Assembly: GCA_964454745.1 (NCBI GenBank)
Contig: CAYVUI010000066.1
Coordinates: 1 to 25,831, forward strand
Length of the DNA: 25,831 nt
Direction of reading: 5' to 3'
Source: CAYVUI01 sp964454745
Lineage (GTDB): Bacteria > Planctomycetota > Phycisphaerae > Sedimentisphaerales > Anaerohalosphaeraceae
Positions 1 through 7,613 of this stretch are shown piece after piece. The notes below the pieces were generated by a model, which did no database searches, was not told the DNA's origin, and worked only from the letters and a program-made list of their open reading frames with translations. Both the position numbers and the translations under genes were made by a program. How positions within the stretch are numbered: the stretch's first letter is position 1; every line of letters starts with the position of its first letter.

Positions 1-1
1 G

Positions 2-1444
2 GAAACAGTTTCGACCGATTACGATACGTCGGACCGGCTGTACTTTGAGCCGTTGACGTTTGAGGATGTAATGAACATTGTCGAGAAGGAAAAGCCTTTC
101 GGTGTGATCGTCCAGTTTGGCGGGCAGACGCCGCTCAAGCTGGCGACCGCGCTGGAAGAGGCGGGAGTTCCGATTATCGGCACCAGCCCGGACAGCATCG
201 ACCGGGCCGAGGACCGCAAGCGGTTTAACAAGCTCGTCGAAAAGCTAAAACTCACACAGCCCTTTAGCGGCACCAGCCGAACGTACCCGGAGACGGTTTC
301 CATTGCGAACGACCTCGGCTACCCGCTGTTGATTCGGCCTTCATTCGTGCTTGGCGGCAGGGCGATGGAAATTGTCTATGACGAAGAGTCGCTTGAAGCG
401 TGCGTTAAAGAGGCGATCAAGGCCTCCGGCCGGCATCCGATCCTGGTCGATAAATTCCTCGATGACGCGACCGAGCTGGATGTGGACGCGATTTGTGACG
501 GCCGGCAGGTGGTCATCGGCGGCGTGATGGAACATATTGAAGAGGCCGGTGTGCACTCCGGTGACAGTGCCTGCTCGCTTCCGCCTGTGACGATTGGCGG
601 CGACCTGCTCAGGGAGATCAAGCGGCAGACGAAGGAACTGGCCAAAGAGCTCAACGTCCGCGGGCTGATCAATATCCAGTTCGCGGTGAAGGATCAAACG
701 ATTTACATTCTCGAAGTGAATCCGCGTGCCTCTCGGACGATTCCGTTTGTCAGCAAGACCATCGGCGTTCCGCTGGCCAAGCTGGCGGCCAAGATCATGG
801 CGGGCAAGACACTCGAAGAACTCGGTTTTACGAAGGAAGTGGATCACCCTCATTATGCAGTCAAGGAAGCGGTTTTCCCGTTCCTCAAGTTTCCGGGTGT
901 GGATGCGGTACTCGGGCCTGAGATGCTCTCGACCGGTGAGGTGATGGGGATTTCGGATAAATTCGAGATTGCGTACGAAAAATCGCAGACCGCTTCGGGC
1001 AACCGGCTTCCGGTCGAAGGGACGGTTTTCATCAGCGTAAAAGCCCGCGATAAGAAAAAGACAGTGGAAGTGGCCCGCGAACTTTCAGGGCTTGGCTTTA
1101 AGATCGTCGCCACGCGGGGAACGCATGCGGAACTGGAAAAGAACAATGTGCCCAGCGAACTGGTGCTCAAGGTCATCGAGGGCAGGCCTAATATCGAGGA
1201 TCTGATTATCAACGGCGAGATCGACCTGATTATCAATACGACCGTCGGTAAACAGTCGTTGCTGGATTCATTCAGTATTCGTCGCAGTGCCCTCAATCAG
1301 GGTGTGCCATACATGACGACGATTCGCGGCGGAGCGGCGGCGGCAAAAGCGATCGCGGCCAAACAGGCCCACGCCATCGGTGTGCAGGCGATTCAGCAGT
1401 ATTACGAACAAAACCAACAAGGAAAGAATGGAGGCAGCCGGTGA
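2..1444 (+). CDS. carB: Carbamoyl-phosphate synthase large subunit, C-terminal part (5' end outside window)
   Basis: The reading frame is open from base 2 and runs to TGA at 1442-1444, giving about 480 residues of a protein that is normally about 1,070. The visible part is the second (carbamate-phosphorylating) synthetase half plus the C-terminal regulatory domain. It opens with ETVSTDYDTSDRLYFEPL, followed by GGQTPLKLA. The ATP-grasp domain includes the segment EVNPRASRTIPFVSK (from about base 712), with its metal- and ATP-binding Glu and Asn. The MGS-like allosteric domain follows and contains ATRGTHAEL. The enzyme makes carbamoyl phosphate from bicarbonate, ATP and glutamine-derived ammonia for pyrimidine and arginine synthesis, in complex with CarA. 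The stop overlaps the GTG start of carA by 4 nt (GTGA), so the two are translationally coupled. The TTG at base 53 is in frame but is not the true start, because family-conserved residues continue upstream of it. Confidence 0.97.
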   Translation, partial: ETVSTDYDTSDRLYFEPLTFEDVMNIVEKEKPFGVIVQFGGQTPLKLATALEEAGVPIIGTSPDSIDRAEDRKRFNKLVEKLKLTQPFSGTSRTYPETVSIANDLGYPLLIRPSFVLGGRAMEIVYDEESLEACVKEAIKASGRHPILVDKFLDDATELDVDAICDGRQVVIGGVMEHIEEAGVHSGDSACSLPPVTIGGDLLREIKRQTKELAKELNVRGLINIQFAVKDQTIYILEVNPRASRTIPFVSKTIGVPLAKLAAKIMAGKTLEELGFTKEVDHPHYAVKEAVFPFLKFPGVDAVLGPEMLSTGEVMGISDKFEIAYEKSQTASGNRLPVEGTVFISVKARDKKKTVEVARELSGLGFKIVATRGTHAELEKNNVPSELVLKVIEGRPNIEDLIINGEIDLIINTTVGKQSLLDSFSIRRSALNQGVPYMTTIRGGAAAAKAIAAKQAHAIGVQAIQQYYEQNQQGKNGGSR

Positions 1445-2556
1445 AGGGAATTCTTCTGCTGGAAGATGGAACGGTTTTTCAGGGAACAGGCTTTGGTGCC
1501 GAGGCAACCTGCTGCGGCGAGGTCGTTTTCAATACGTCCATGTCGGGCTACCAGGAGATTTTGACCGATCCGTCGTATCATGAGCAGATCGTGACGATGA
1601 CGTATCCGCAAATCGGCAATGTCGGGACCAACGCGCTCGATACCGAGAGCCGCAAAGTCTTCGTTTCCGGTTTTATCGTTCGGGAGAACTGCCCGCGGCC
1701 GAGCAACTGGCGAAGCGAACAGAGCCTGGGCGACTATCTCAGCGACAGCGGTGTTGCCGGGCTCGAAGGCATCGACACTCGTGCGCTGGTGCTGCATATC
1801 CGTGAAAAGGGTGCGATGCGTGGCGTGATTTCTACACAGGGCCTTACCCAGAAGGAGCTTCGCGAAAAAGTGGAAGAATACCCGGGCCTGGTCGGCAGGG
1901 ATATTGTTCAGAAAGTCACCACAAAAAAAGCATACGACTGGGACAAGGGCGTTATAGATGTACTTGCCGATAAGCAGCGTCTGGACGAGCCAAAGTATAA
2001 CGTAGTGGCATACGATTTCGGAATCAAGCAGAATATCCTTCGCCTGCTGCGGTCCTACGGCTGCTCGGTAAAGGTCGTGCCGGCCAAAACCCCGGCAAAG
2101 GATGTGCTGGCCATGAACCCGGACGGCGTATTTCTGAGCAACGGCCCCGGCGATCCGGCCCCGGTGCAGTACGCGGTCGAGTCGATCCGGGAACTTTTGG
2201 GCAAGGTGCCGCTGTTTGGCATTTGCCTGGGCCACCAGCTTCTTGGCCTCGCTCTGGGCGGGACGACGTATAAGCTCAAATTCGGCCACCGCGGCGCTAA
2301 CCAGCCGACCCAGAACCTCCGGACTTCTGCGATTGAGATCACTTCGCAGAATCACGGCTTCTGCGTGGACATGGATTCACTCAAAGACTGCGACCTGGAA
2401 GTGACACACATGAACCTCAACGACGATACCGTCGAGGGGATCTCCAGCCCGTCGCTCAATGCCTTCAGTGTACAGTATCACCCTGAGGCGTCACCGGGTC
2501 CGCACGATTCGCTGTACCTGTTTGATGAATTTGTCTCGATGATGGCTTCGCGGTAA
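1441..2556 (+). CDS. carA: Carbamoyl-phosphate synthase small subunit (glutamine amidotransferase)
   Basis: This 371-residue protein has the usual CarA length. It hydrolyses glutamine and channels ammonia to CarB. The N-terminal CPSase small-chain domain (about 1-150, from LLLEDGTVFQGTGFG) is followed by a class I glutamine amidotransferase domain. That domain carries SNGPGDPAP and the nucleophile motif FGICLGHQLLG, with Cys262. The rest of the triad is His347 and Glu349 in QYHPEASPGP. The start is GTG, overlapping the carB stop. The in-frame match to family N-termini (MKGILLLEDGT) supports it, and GGAGGCAG in the end of carB serves as ribosome binding site. The order carB-carA is the reverse of the common carA-carB order. 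The gene ends 12 nt before the convergent phosphotransferase gene, with no obvious hairpin between them. Confidence 0.97.
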   Translation: MKGILLLEDGTVFQGTGFGAEATCCGEVVFNTSMSGYQEILTDPSYHEQIVTMTYPQIGNVGTNALDTESRKVFVSGFIVRENCPRPSNWRSEQSLGDYLSDSGVAGLEGIDTRALVLHIREKGAMRGVISTQGLTQKELREKVEEYPGLVGRDIVQKVTTKKAYDWDKGVIDVLADKQRLDEPKYNVVAYDFGIKQNILRLLRSYGCSVKVVPAKTPAKDVLAMNPDGVFLSNGPGDPAPVQYAVESIRELLGKVPLFGICLGHQLLGLALGGTTYKLKFGHRGANQPTQNLRTSAIEITSQNHGFCVDMDSLKDCDLEVTHMNLNDDTVEGISSPSLNAFSVQYHPEASPGPHDSLYLFDEFVSMMASR

Positions 2557-2568
2557 AGACCGACTGGG

Positions 2569-3636
2569 TCACTGCCGTATCTTTTCGATTAGCATTTTCT
2601 TGTGCTTTTTGATCCAGTCGCACTTGCGCAGGATCATGTAGAGGAAGGCGTTTCCGGTGTGCTTGCCGAACAGCCCCGTTGCCGCGATGGGCAAAACCGA
2701 TTCCGCGATCATGGTCTCGATCGTCAAGTCCGGCAGGGCCTCTTTCATGTCCGGCTCGATATACAGAACCTGCTGGTAGCCCTGTGTAAACGCTGCCATC
2801 CGCCCGGCATCGATGTGGTCGGGCCATTGGGCCGGGTCGGGCGAGCCGGCCGTGATCGAAAACTGGAGAATCCCGTTGCCGACGTCACAAACGGACGGCG
2901 CGATTTTGACCGAATCAAAATCAAACACCGCGGCGACCTGGTCCTCACGAAACAGCATATTGCCCGGATGGTAATCGCTGTGGATAATCTGAACGGGCCA
3001 TTCGTCATAGCCAAGCTGGTTGACCAGCACCGCGCTGTGGTTGTAATGTTCGAGCAGACGTGAGGTAATCTCCTCAATCGCGGGAGTGGATTTGAGTATC
3101 TCCCTGAGTTCGTGGATACTGGATTCGGAATTTTTCTTCTTTACGGTTTGCGGGATGGATTTGAGGTATTTGCGAACCGGGATGCTGTCATGATAGGTCG
3201 CCTTGAGCGTGTCCCATTTGAGCTGAAAATCCACAATCGCTTTGTGAAATTCCCCAAGGGCCTTTCCCGCTGCGGCCGTCTGAGAGTTGGACAGATCAAA
3301 ACGGCTGCCCTCGATAAAATGGAACAGCTCATAAACATGCCGCTCATAGTGTACGGAGGAATCCTCCTTTTTCGTTCGCACGATCCCCGGAACGGGAAAC
3401 CCTTTTTCTTCCAGGTGAATCTGGATCGAGTGCGAAAAGCCCACGTGGTAGATATCATCCTTGCCCCGGGGACGGCGTTTGAGCAGGAAATCCCCATTGC
3501 GGGTCTTGATGAGTTTTTTGGGAGCGCGGGGATTGCCGATACGCAGGTAGCTTGTCGATTCGACCTGGGAAAGCTGGTATTGCTTCAATACGCTTTCGAG
3601 TTCTTCATTTTTAAAAACGGCACCGCCGCGGGACAT
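2569..3636 (-). CDS. APH-fold phosphotransferase (CotS / homoserine kinase II-like)
   Basis: A 355-residue protein with the aminoglycoside-phosphotransferase kinase fold. A likely ATP-binding Lys lies in DFLLKRRPRG (about residue 53). An acidic linker YELFHFIEGSRF follows at about 102-113. The catalytic loop is HSDYHPGNMLF (219-229, Asp221), and the metal-binding DFDS is at 239-242. This loop is shared by choline/ethanolamine kinases, homoserine kinase II and spore-coat CotS-like proteins, so the substrate cannot be read from sequence. A small-molecule kinase is more likely than a resistance enzyme. The ATG at 3636 has CAGGAT about 8 nt upstream and a good promoter 35-70 nt upstream (3675-3703), so it is probably a single-gene transcript. 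It is convergent with carA. Confidence 0.8.
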   Translation of the reverse strand: MSRGGAVFKNEELESVLKQYQLSQVESTSYLRIGNPRAPKKLIKTRNGDFLLKRRPRGKDDIYHVGFSHSIQIHLEEKGFPVPGIVRTKKEDSSVHYERHVYELFHFIEGSRFDLSNSQTAAAGKALGEFHKAIVDFQLKWDTLKATYHDSIPVRKYLKSIPQTVKKKNSESSIHELREILKSTPAIEEITSRLLEHYNHSAVLVNQLGYDEWPVQIIHSDYHPGNMLFREDQVAAVFDFDSVKIAPSVCDVGNGILQFSITAGSPDPAQWPDHIDAGRMAAFTQGYQQVLYIEPDMKEALPDLTIETMIAESVLPIAATGLFGKHTGNAFLYMILRKCDWIKKHKKMLIEKIRQ

Positions 3637-3674
3637 GTCCGTACATCCTGTAATTGAATATCGTCTATAAAAGG

Positions 3675-3703
3675 ATTATAGCAAAACGAGGTGCAAAAGT
3701 AAA
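3675..3703 (-). promoter_or_regulatory. Sigma70-like promoter of the APH-fold kinase
   Basis: On the minus strand, TTTACT (3698-3703) is followed by a 17-nt spacer and a perfect TATAAT (3675-3680). This predicts a start near 3668 and a leader of about 32 nt with a Shine-Dalgarno. It lies between the kinase gene that ends at 3737 and the ATG at 3636. Confidence 0.6.
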
Positions 3704-3736
3704 CGGGAATTCAGGATTGCCGATTGGGCCGTGCTG

Positions 3737-4996
3737 TCAGGCGTTTTTCATCGCCATAAACAGGATGATCAGGGTCAAAATCAGGCACAGGGCACCGAGG
3801 ATCACTACGCCGACGCGATACTTCGTGATTGTCTGCTCGGAGTAGACCGTTTCTTCCGGCGAGGCGGCGATGGGATAAATCTCCTCGCCTTCCTGGAGCT
3901 TGGCCAGATCCCCCATGTCGAATTTCTGCCGAGCGAGGATAGGCGGTTTGCCTTCGCGGACTTCCTTGAGATCGATCAGCAGTTCTTCCATATCCTTGTA
4001 GCGGTCATCGGGCGATTTGGCCATCATCACTTCGATCACTTCCGCGATCCCCGCAGAAAGCGCGGTGTTGAGGTGATCGGGTGGGATAAGATTCTCCTTG
4101 AGGTGCTTTTTCATTACTTCCGAGGGCGTGCCCCCGTCGAAGGGCACTTTGCCTGTCAGCATGTGATACAGCGTGGCGCCGAGGGCATAGATATCCGCCC
4201 GGCCATCAATATTCACCTCGCCGCGGATCTGCTCAGGGGCGATATAATACGGCGTGCCAAATGCCTTGCCCGCCTCGCTTTTGGCCGCGTCAACATCCGA
4301 AACCGCACGTGCCAGGCCCATGTCCGCGAGCTTGACGACGCCTGCGGTGTTAATCATGATATTCTTGGGCTTGACATCGCGGTGGATCAGTCCCTGGTTA
4401 TGGGCGTGCGAGAGGGCGTTGGAAAGCTGGATCATGATGTCGATGGCTTCTTTTTCATCGAAGATATATCCCTTGGACAGGTCATCGTAGAGCGTCTTGC
4501 CTTCGACGTATTCCATCACAAAATAGTACAGGCCGCCCGCTTCGCCAACATCGATCGCCTGGACAATATTGTTATGATTCATCTTCGCAGCCAGTTTTCC
4601 TTCTTTGTAAAACCGGCGGATATAGTCGGGTTTTTCCGTAAACCGGCGGGGCAGCACCTTTACCGCAACCGTGCGGTCCAGCGAGATCTGCTTGGCCTTG
4701 TACACGACCGCCATCGCACCGGAACCGAGCTTGGAGATTACCTTATAGCCGGGAATCTTGTGGGCGGAGTCCTTTGCGTCCGTGATATGACTTTTAAGAC
4801 GCTGTGCCTGGCTTTTGGTAAGGTAGCCCTTTTTGAGAAGTTCATCTTCGATAGTAGCCGGATCGTCCTTGCCCTTGGCACGGATCTCGTCGAGGACTTT
4901 CTGCAGTTCCTCGTCCGTGCAGAGGTTTTGTTCAATGGCCATTCGGCCAAACATCGAATCATAGTTGGTTTCAGCCACGTTCGTATTCTCCGGCAT
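3737..4996 (-). CDS. Membrane-anchored Ser/Thr protein kinase (Hanks type)
   Basis: A protein kinase of about 419 residues (numbered from ATG 4996). A helical N-terminal region containing FGRMAIEQNLCTDEELQ (about 16-32) precedes the kinase domain. The domain shows the Gly-rich loop KLGSGAMAVVYKA (89-101), AVKVL with the ATP-binding Lys113, the catalytic HRDVKPKN (205-212), the metal-binding loop ADMGLA (DMG instead of DFG) and the APE motif at 253-255. A C-terminal segment of about 80 residues leads to a single transmembrane helix (about 393-416) ending in MKNA. The kinase domain is therefore cytoplasmic with almost no extracytoplasmic part. The start is uncertain: ATG 4996 has GAGG abutting it, and alternatives are ATG 5038 and TTG 5056. 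The FGRMA segment near the N-terminus favours 4996. The gene overlaps the upstream radical SAM gene by 26 nt or more, so the two are co-transcribed. Confidence 0.88.
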   Translation of the reverse strand: MPENTNVAETNYDSMFGRMAIEQNLCTDEELQKVLDEIRAKGKDDPATIEDELLKKGYLTKSQAQRLKSHITDAKDSAHKIPGYKVISKLGSGAMAVVYKAKQISLDRTVAVKVLPRRFTEKPDYIRRFYKEGKLAAKMNHNNIVQAIDVGEAGGLYYFVMEYVEGKTLYDDLSKGYIFDEKEAIDIMIQLSNALSHAHNQGLIHRDVKPKNIMINTAGVVKLADMGLARAVSDVDAAKSEAGKAFGTPYYIAPEQIRGEVNIDGRADIYALGATLYHMLTGKVPFDGGTPSEVMKKHLKENLIPPDHLNTALSAGIAEVIEVMMAKSPDDRYKDMEELLIDLKEVREGKPPILARQKFDMGDLAKLQEGEEIYPIAASPEETVYSEQTITKYRVGVVILGALCLILTLIILFMAMKNA

Positions 4997-6044
4997 CCTC
5001 AATGTTTTTTTCGGTGTTATGGCTGTTACTGGTTTCATAACACTGGGACGGTGCAATTATCTTTGGAAAAAGGTTTATGTCAAAGAAAAACTGTCGGATA
5101 TCCGAGCAAAGATGACATTTTGAGGCATAAGTCGGTTTCGCAGCATATCCGTGTTCCACAGCCATGTCCATCAGCCCGGCCGGGCCGCGGTGGAAGAGAG
5201 TCTCGATCAGCGGTTCCCGGGAAGGATCAAAGTGTTCCCACAGTTGATCGAGGTCCGTTTCGTTTACGTTTCCGATTACGATGCCCGAACACTGACCCGA
5301 AAAGACATTGCCCAGCGGGTCAATATGTACGCCTTTGGCGTTGCGAAAAGAATCCGCACAATTTTGGCAGGCCAAATCTTCGATGGTTTTCTGCGGGGCA
5401 AGCTGAGCCAGCATTTTGGAAGCTTTCCCGGTAAATCGGCAGGGATCATCCAGTAGTGCCTGACGCAGCCGCTCTTCGCGCGGAATTTTCTCAGAGGGGA
5501 TGAAGTCAGGATCGAGATATTTTTCCCATCTTACCATGGTTCTTTCCGGGCCGAGAATTTCTTTCGCAATCTCGGCAAGTGTAATCACGTTTTCTCTATC
5601 AATGTATTCGGCGTGAAAGGGATCAAAGCTTATCTTGAGTTTTTCCAGGCCCAGGGAATCCAGCTCTTCAAGGCGGTTTTTAATGAGAGATCGCTCTGTC
5701 GCCCACGAGGCGTTGGTCTCGAGCAGGTCAAGCGGCGTAAGCTGTTCCCGACTCGCAAGAGTGAGAATTTCGACGAGTCTGTCATAATAAAGGAACGGTT
5801 CGCCGCCGGTCAGGTGGACTTTGGCGGTCTCCGGGGCGAGTTTTTTCAGCGATTTCCATATTGATATCGCACTTTGGGCGGGAATAAGGCCGTTTTTGTG
5901 CGGACTGCAGTGGTAATAGCAGAATTCACAGGCCGCTGAGCATTTATATGTCAGCATAATCCCGGCGTGGGACCAGAGTTTGAACTTGGTTTCCGTGCGG
6001 GACCGGGACTGATTGTAGAGATTACTTTGCAGTTTATTCTTCAT
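4971..6044 (-). CDS. Radical SAM protein with SPASM/twitch-like C-terminus
   Basis: A 357-residue radical SAM enzyme. The 4Fe-4S/SAM motif is CSAACEFC (Cys35, Cys39, Cys42), and the SAM-contacting LTGGEPFL lies at about 78-85. The C-terminal third holds further cysteines: Cys202, Cys226-x2-Cys229, Cys252 (after GVHIDPLGNVFSGQC) and Cys310-x2-Cys313. These resemble an auxiliary-cluster SPASM or twitch domain, as in peptide-modifying enzymes and anaerobic sulfatase-maturating enzymes. The substrate is unknown. ATG 6044 is preferred over the in-frame TTG at 6098, because the extra 18 residues fall in an AT-rich promoter-like stretch. A TATAAT lies 7 nt upstream of this ATG with no Shine-Dalgarno, which suggests a leaderless mRNA. 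The 3' end overlaps the kinase gene. Coupling to a Ser/Thr kinase is unusual and gives the main functional hint. Confidence 0.85.
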   Translation of the reverse strand: MKNKLQSNLYNQSRSRTETKFKLWSHAGIMLTYKCSAACEFCYYHCSPHKNGLIPAQSAISIWKSLKKLAPETAKVHLTGGEPFLYYDRLVEILTLASREQLTPLDLLETNASWATERSLIKNRLEELDSLGLEKLKISFDPFHAEYIDRENVITLAEIAKEILGPERTMVRWEKYLDPDFIPSEKIPREERLRQALLDDPCRFTGKASKMLAQLAPQKTIEDLACQNCADSFRNAKGVHIDPLGNVFSGQCSGIVIGNVNETDLDQLWEHFDPSREPLIETLFHRGPAGLMDMAVEHGYAAKPTYASKCHLCSDIRQFFFDINLFPKIIAPSQCYETSNSHNTEKNIEDAGEYERG

Positions 6045-6051
6045 TTCGGCA

Positions 6052-6057
6052 ATTATA
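6052..6057 (-). promoter_or_regulatory. -10 box (TATAAT) directly upstream of the radical SAM start
   Basis: TATAAT on the minus strand is followed by TGCCGAA and then ATG at 6044. With normal -10 to +1 spacing, transcription would begin at or next to the ATG. No purine-rich ribosome binding site exists. No good -35 is seen; the upstream DNA is T-rich. Confidence 0.5.
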
Positions 6058-6115
6058 CAAAAAAACTGTCCGATAAGTATGTAATTTCTATACGGCAATT
6101 CAGGGAGAAAGGGCT

Positions 6116-6141
6116 AAAAAAATTCCTTTTTTGTGCGGAAT
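6116..6141 (-). terminator. Intrinsic terminator after the dockerin-like gene
   Basis: On the minus strand, ATTCC (6137-6141) pairs with GGAAT (6122-6126) across a 10-nt loop and is followed by a run of T. The stem is short, and its first base is part of the stop codon of the preceding gene. Confidence 0.45.
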
Positions 6142-7610
6142 CAGGGAGTTTCAGCCTGCCAGAGCCAGTACTCAAGAAACGTGAGAAGGTCGCTGGTATC
6201 CACCGGACCCTGAAGGTCAAAATTAGCTGGACGGTGCAGGTCGTCAAAGTACCAATAAGCAGAGAATATAGCCATATCCTTGTAATTGGAAGTCCCGTCC
6301 TCATTGAGATCTCCGGAAGGAGTCATCCAGCCAATGGCCAGTTTTCGCAGGTCCATCATTTTAATAATGCCATTAGTGTAAAAATCTCCCACAGGAGTGT
6401 TAAACTGGGTTGCGAAGTAAGCCGCGTCGGCAAAATCTACGATATTGTCATGGTTGAAATCGGCCGGGCAGGTGGGAGCAAGGCACGGCGAGGCGATTTT
6501 GATAATAGCAATAGAATCGGGTCTTGGAATTCCTTCTCCGGGTGTTTCATGCCAGGAGATAAACGGATGGTCCATTGAATCGAACTCAAGTTCAATATTG
6601 TCTGGATTTTGGACATCGGGATCGACGATTTGGATCGTAAAGTATTCCTCATCCTCCAAGGCAAAGGAAATTCCATCGCTTTTTTGATATGCGATACCTA
6701 TTTTCCCTGAAGAGTTAATTGTAACATCAATTATATTTTGTTTTACAAGTCCTGATCCTTCCATTTCACTGCCTGCAGTTCTGATATGCCAGCCAGAGTC
6801 TGTCAGTATTGCAAGTTTCAGGGTATTATCTGTCATATCTCGGTATGCGATGAGGGGGTGATTATCAGAATCAAAACAGCAGGAAGGATTGTTACCCGCC
6901 AGCAGCGGTAATGGGGTCCACAGGCCGTTTGAATCCATTTTTTTGGAATAAATCAGATTATTCAATCCTTCGATCTCACAGCAAAACAGCAGGGTGTTTT
7001 CTTTGCCGGCTGCTGTAGACATGGACTGAATTCGGTAGCCTGCCCAATATTCATCCGGATCGCCCGGGACTGGCCACGGTTCTGATTTCCAGGAACCGGA
7101 GGGGACATCAAACCAGTGGTGCGTAAGTGTTAAGCCTGATTGGAAGTTATGATTGGATCTGAAAAAATGAGGAACCGAATTCGTGGTGGTTACTGCGTTT
7201 AGTAATGGAGTAGAAACTCCCATATCCGCAAATGTTACTTCCTGCCAGGTTGTCCACGGAGCTTTGTAAGAGAATGTTCCATTCGCTCCGTCGCACCAGA
7301 CCAGTGAATATTCGTTCGCGTCACTGACGTCGAATGCGCAGGAATGTACAAGTGGGTGATTTGAGGGTAATGTGCAGTATTCGATTCCGTCGCAGGAAAC
7401 CTTCGCGAAGGTGAAATCGTATTTTATCCATTGGTGGTCGGTTTTAAAATAGGCAAGTACGGGCCTGCCGTCCGGACCGAGGTCCATATCCACCCAGTCA
7501 AACGCTGTCCTATCGACGATATTGACAACGAAGGGCTGCGGCAATGCCCATACCTGCCCGCACAGCCAGAGCAAAAGCCCGGCTGTAATTGTCCGGCGAA
7601 CAAATCTCAT
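6141..7610 (-). CDS. Secreted protein with C-terminal dockerin-like EF-hand repeats
   Basis: A 489-residue exported protein. It has an N-terminal signal peptide (MRFVRRTITAGLLLWLCGQVWA, split here as basic residues plus a hydrophobic core, cleavage near 22). A long central region (about 30-375) has recurring motifs such as GRPVLAYFK, HPLIAYRD, KIGIAYQK and HPFISWHE about 50 residues apart, suggesting a beta-propeller. The C-terminus has dockerin-like calcium loops: DFNHDNIVDFADA (about 384-396), DLNEDGTSNYKD (434-445) and a degenerate third at 462-475. Dockerin-type repeats mediate protein-protein attachment in cellulosomes, but in planctomycetes they occur widely without scaffoldins, so the partner is unknown. 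It starts 3 nt after the stop of the PEP-CTERM gene with no Shine-Dalgarno of its own, which implies translational coupling. No enzymatic domain is recognised. Confidence 0.8.
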   Translation of the reverse strand: MRFVRRTITAGLLLWLCGQVWALPQPFVVNIVDRTAFDWVDMDLGPDGRPVLAYFKTDHQWIKYDFTFAKVSCDGIEYCTLPSNHPLVHSCAFDVSDANEYSLVWCDGANGTFSYKAPWTTWQEVTFADMGVSTPLLNAVTTTNSVPHFFRSNHNFQSGLTLTHHWFDVPSGSWKSEPWPVPGDPDEYWAGYRIQSMSTAAGKENTLLFCCEIEGLNNLIYSKKMDSNGLWTPLPLLAGNNPSCCFDSDNHPLIAYRDMTDNTLKLAILTDSGWHIRTAGSEMEGSGLVKQNIIDVTINSSGKIGIAYQKSDGISFALEDEEYFTIQIVDPDVQNPDNIELEFDSMDHPFISWHETPGEGIPRPDSIAIIKIASPCLAPTCPADFNHDNIVDFADAAYFATQFNTPVGDFYTNGIIKMMDLRKLAIGWMTPSGDLNEDGTSNYKDMAIFSAYWYFDDLHRPANFDLQGPVDTSDLLTFLEYWLWQAETP

Positions 7611-7613
7611 GGC

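Noticed and set aside
1402..2355. A 317-codon minus-strand frame over carA
   Set aside because: It mirrors the well-conserved carA and has no motif, ribosome binding site or homology-like features.
3731..5434. A 567-codon open frame on the plus strand opposite the kinase and radical SAM genes
   Set aside because: It is antisense to two genes with clear motifs, and its residues show no known family pattern. It arises from codon bias of the opposite strand.
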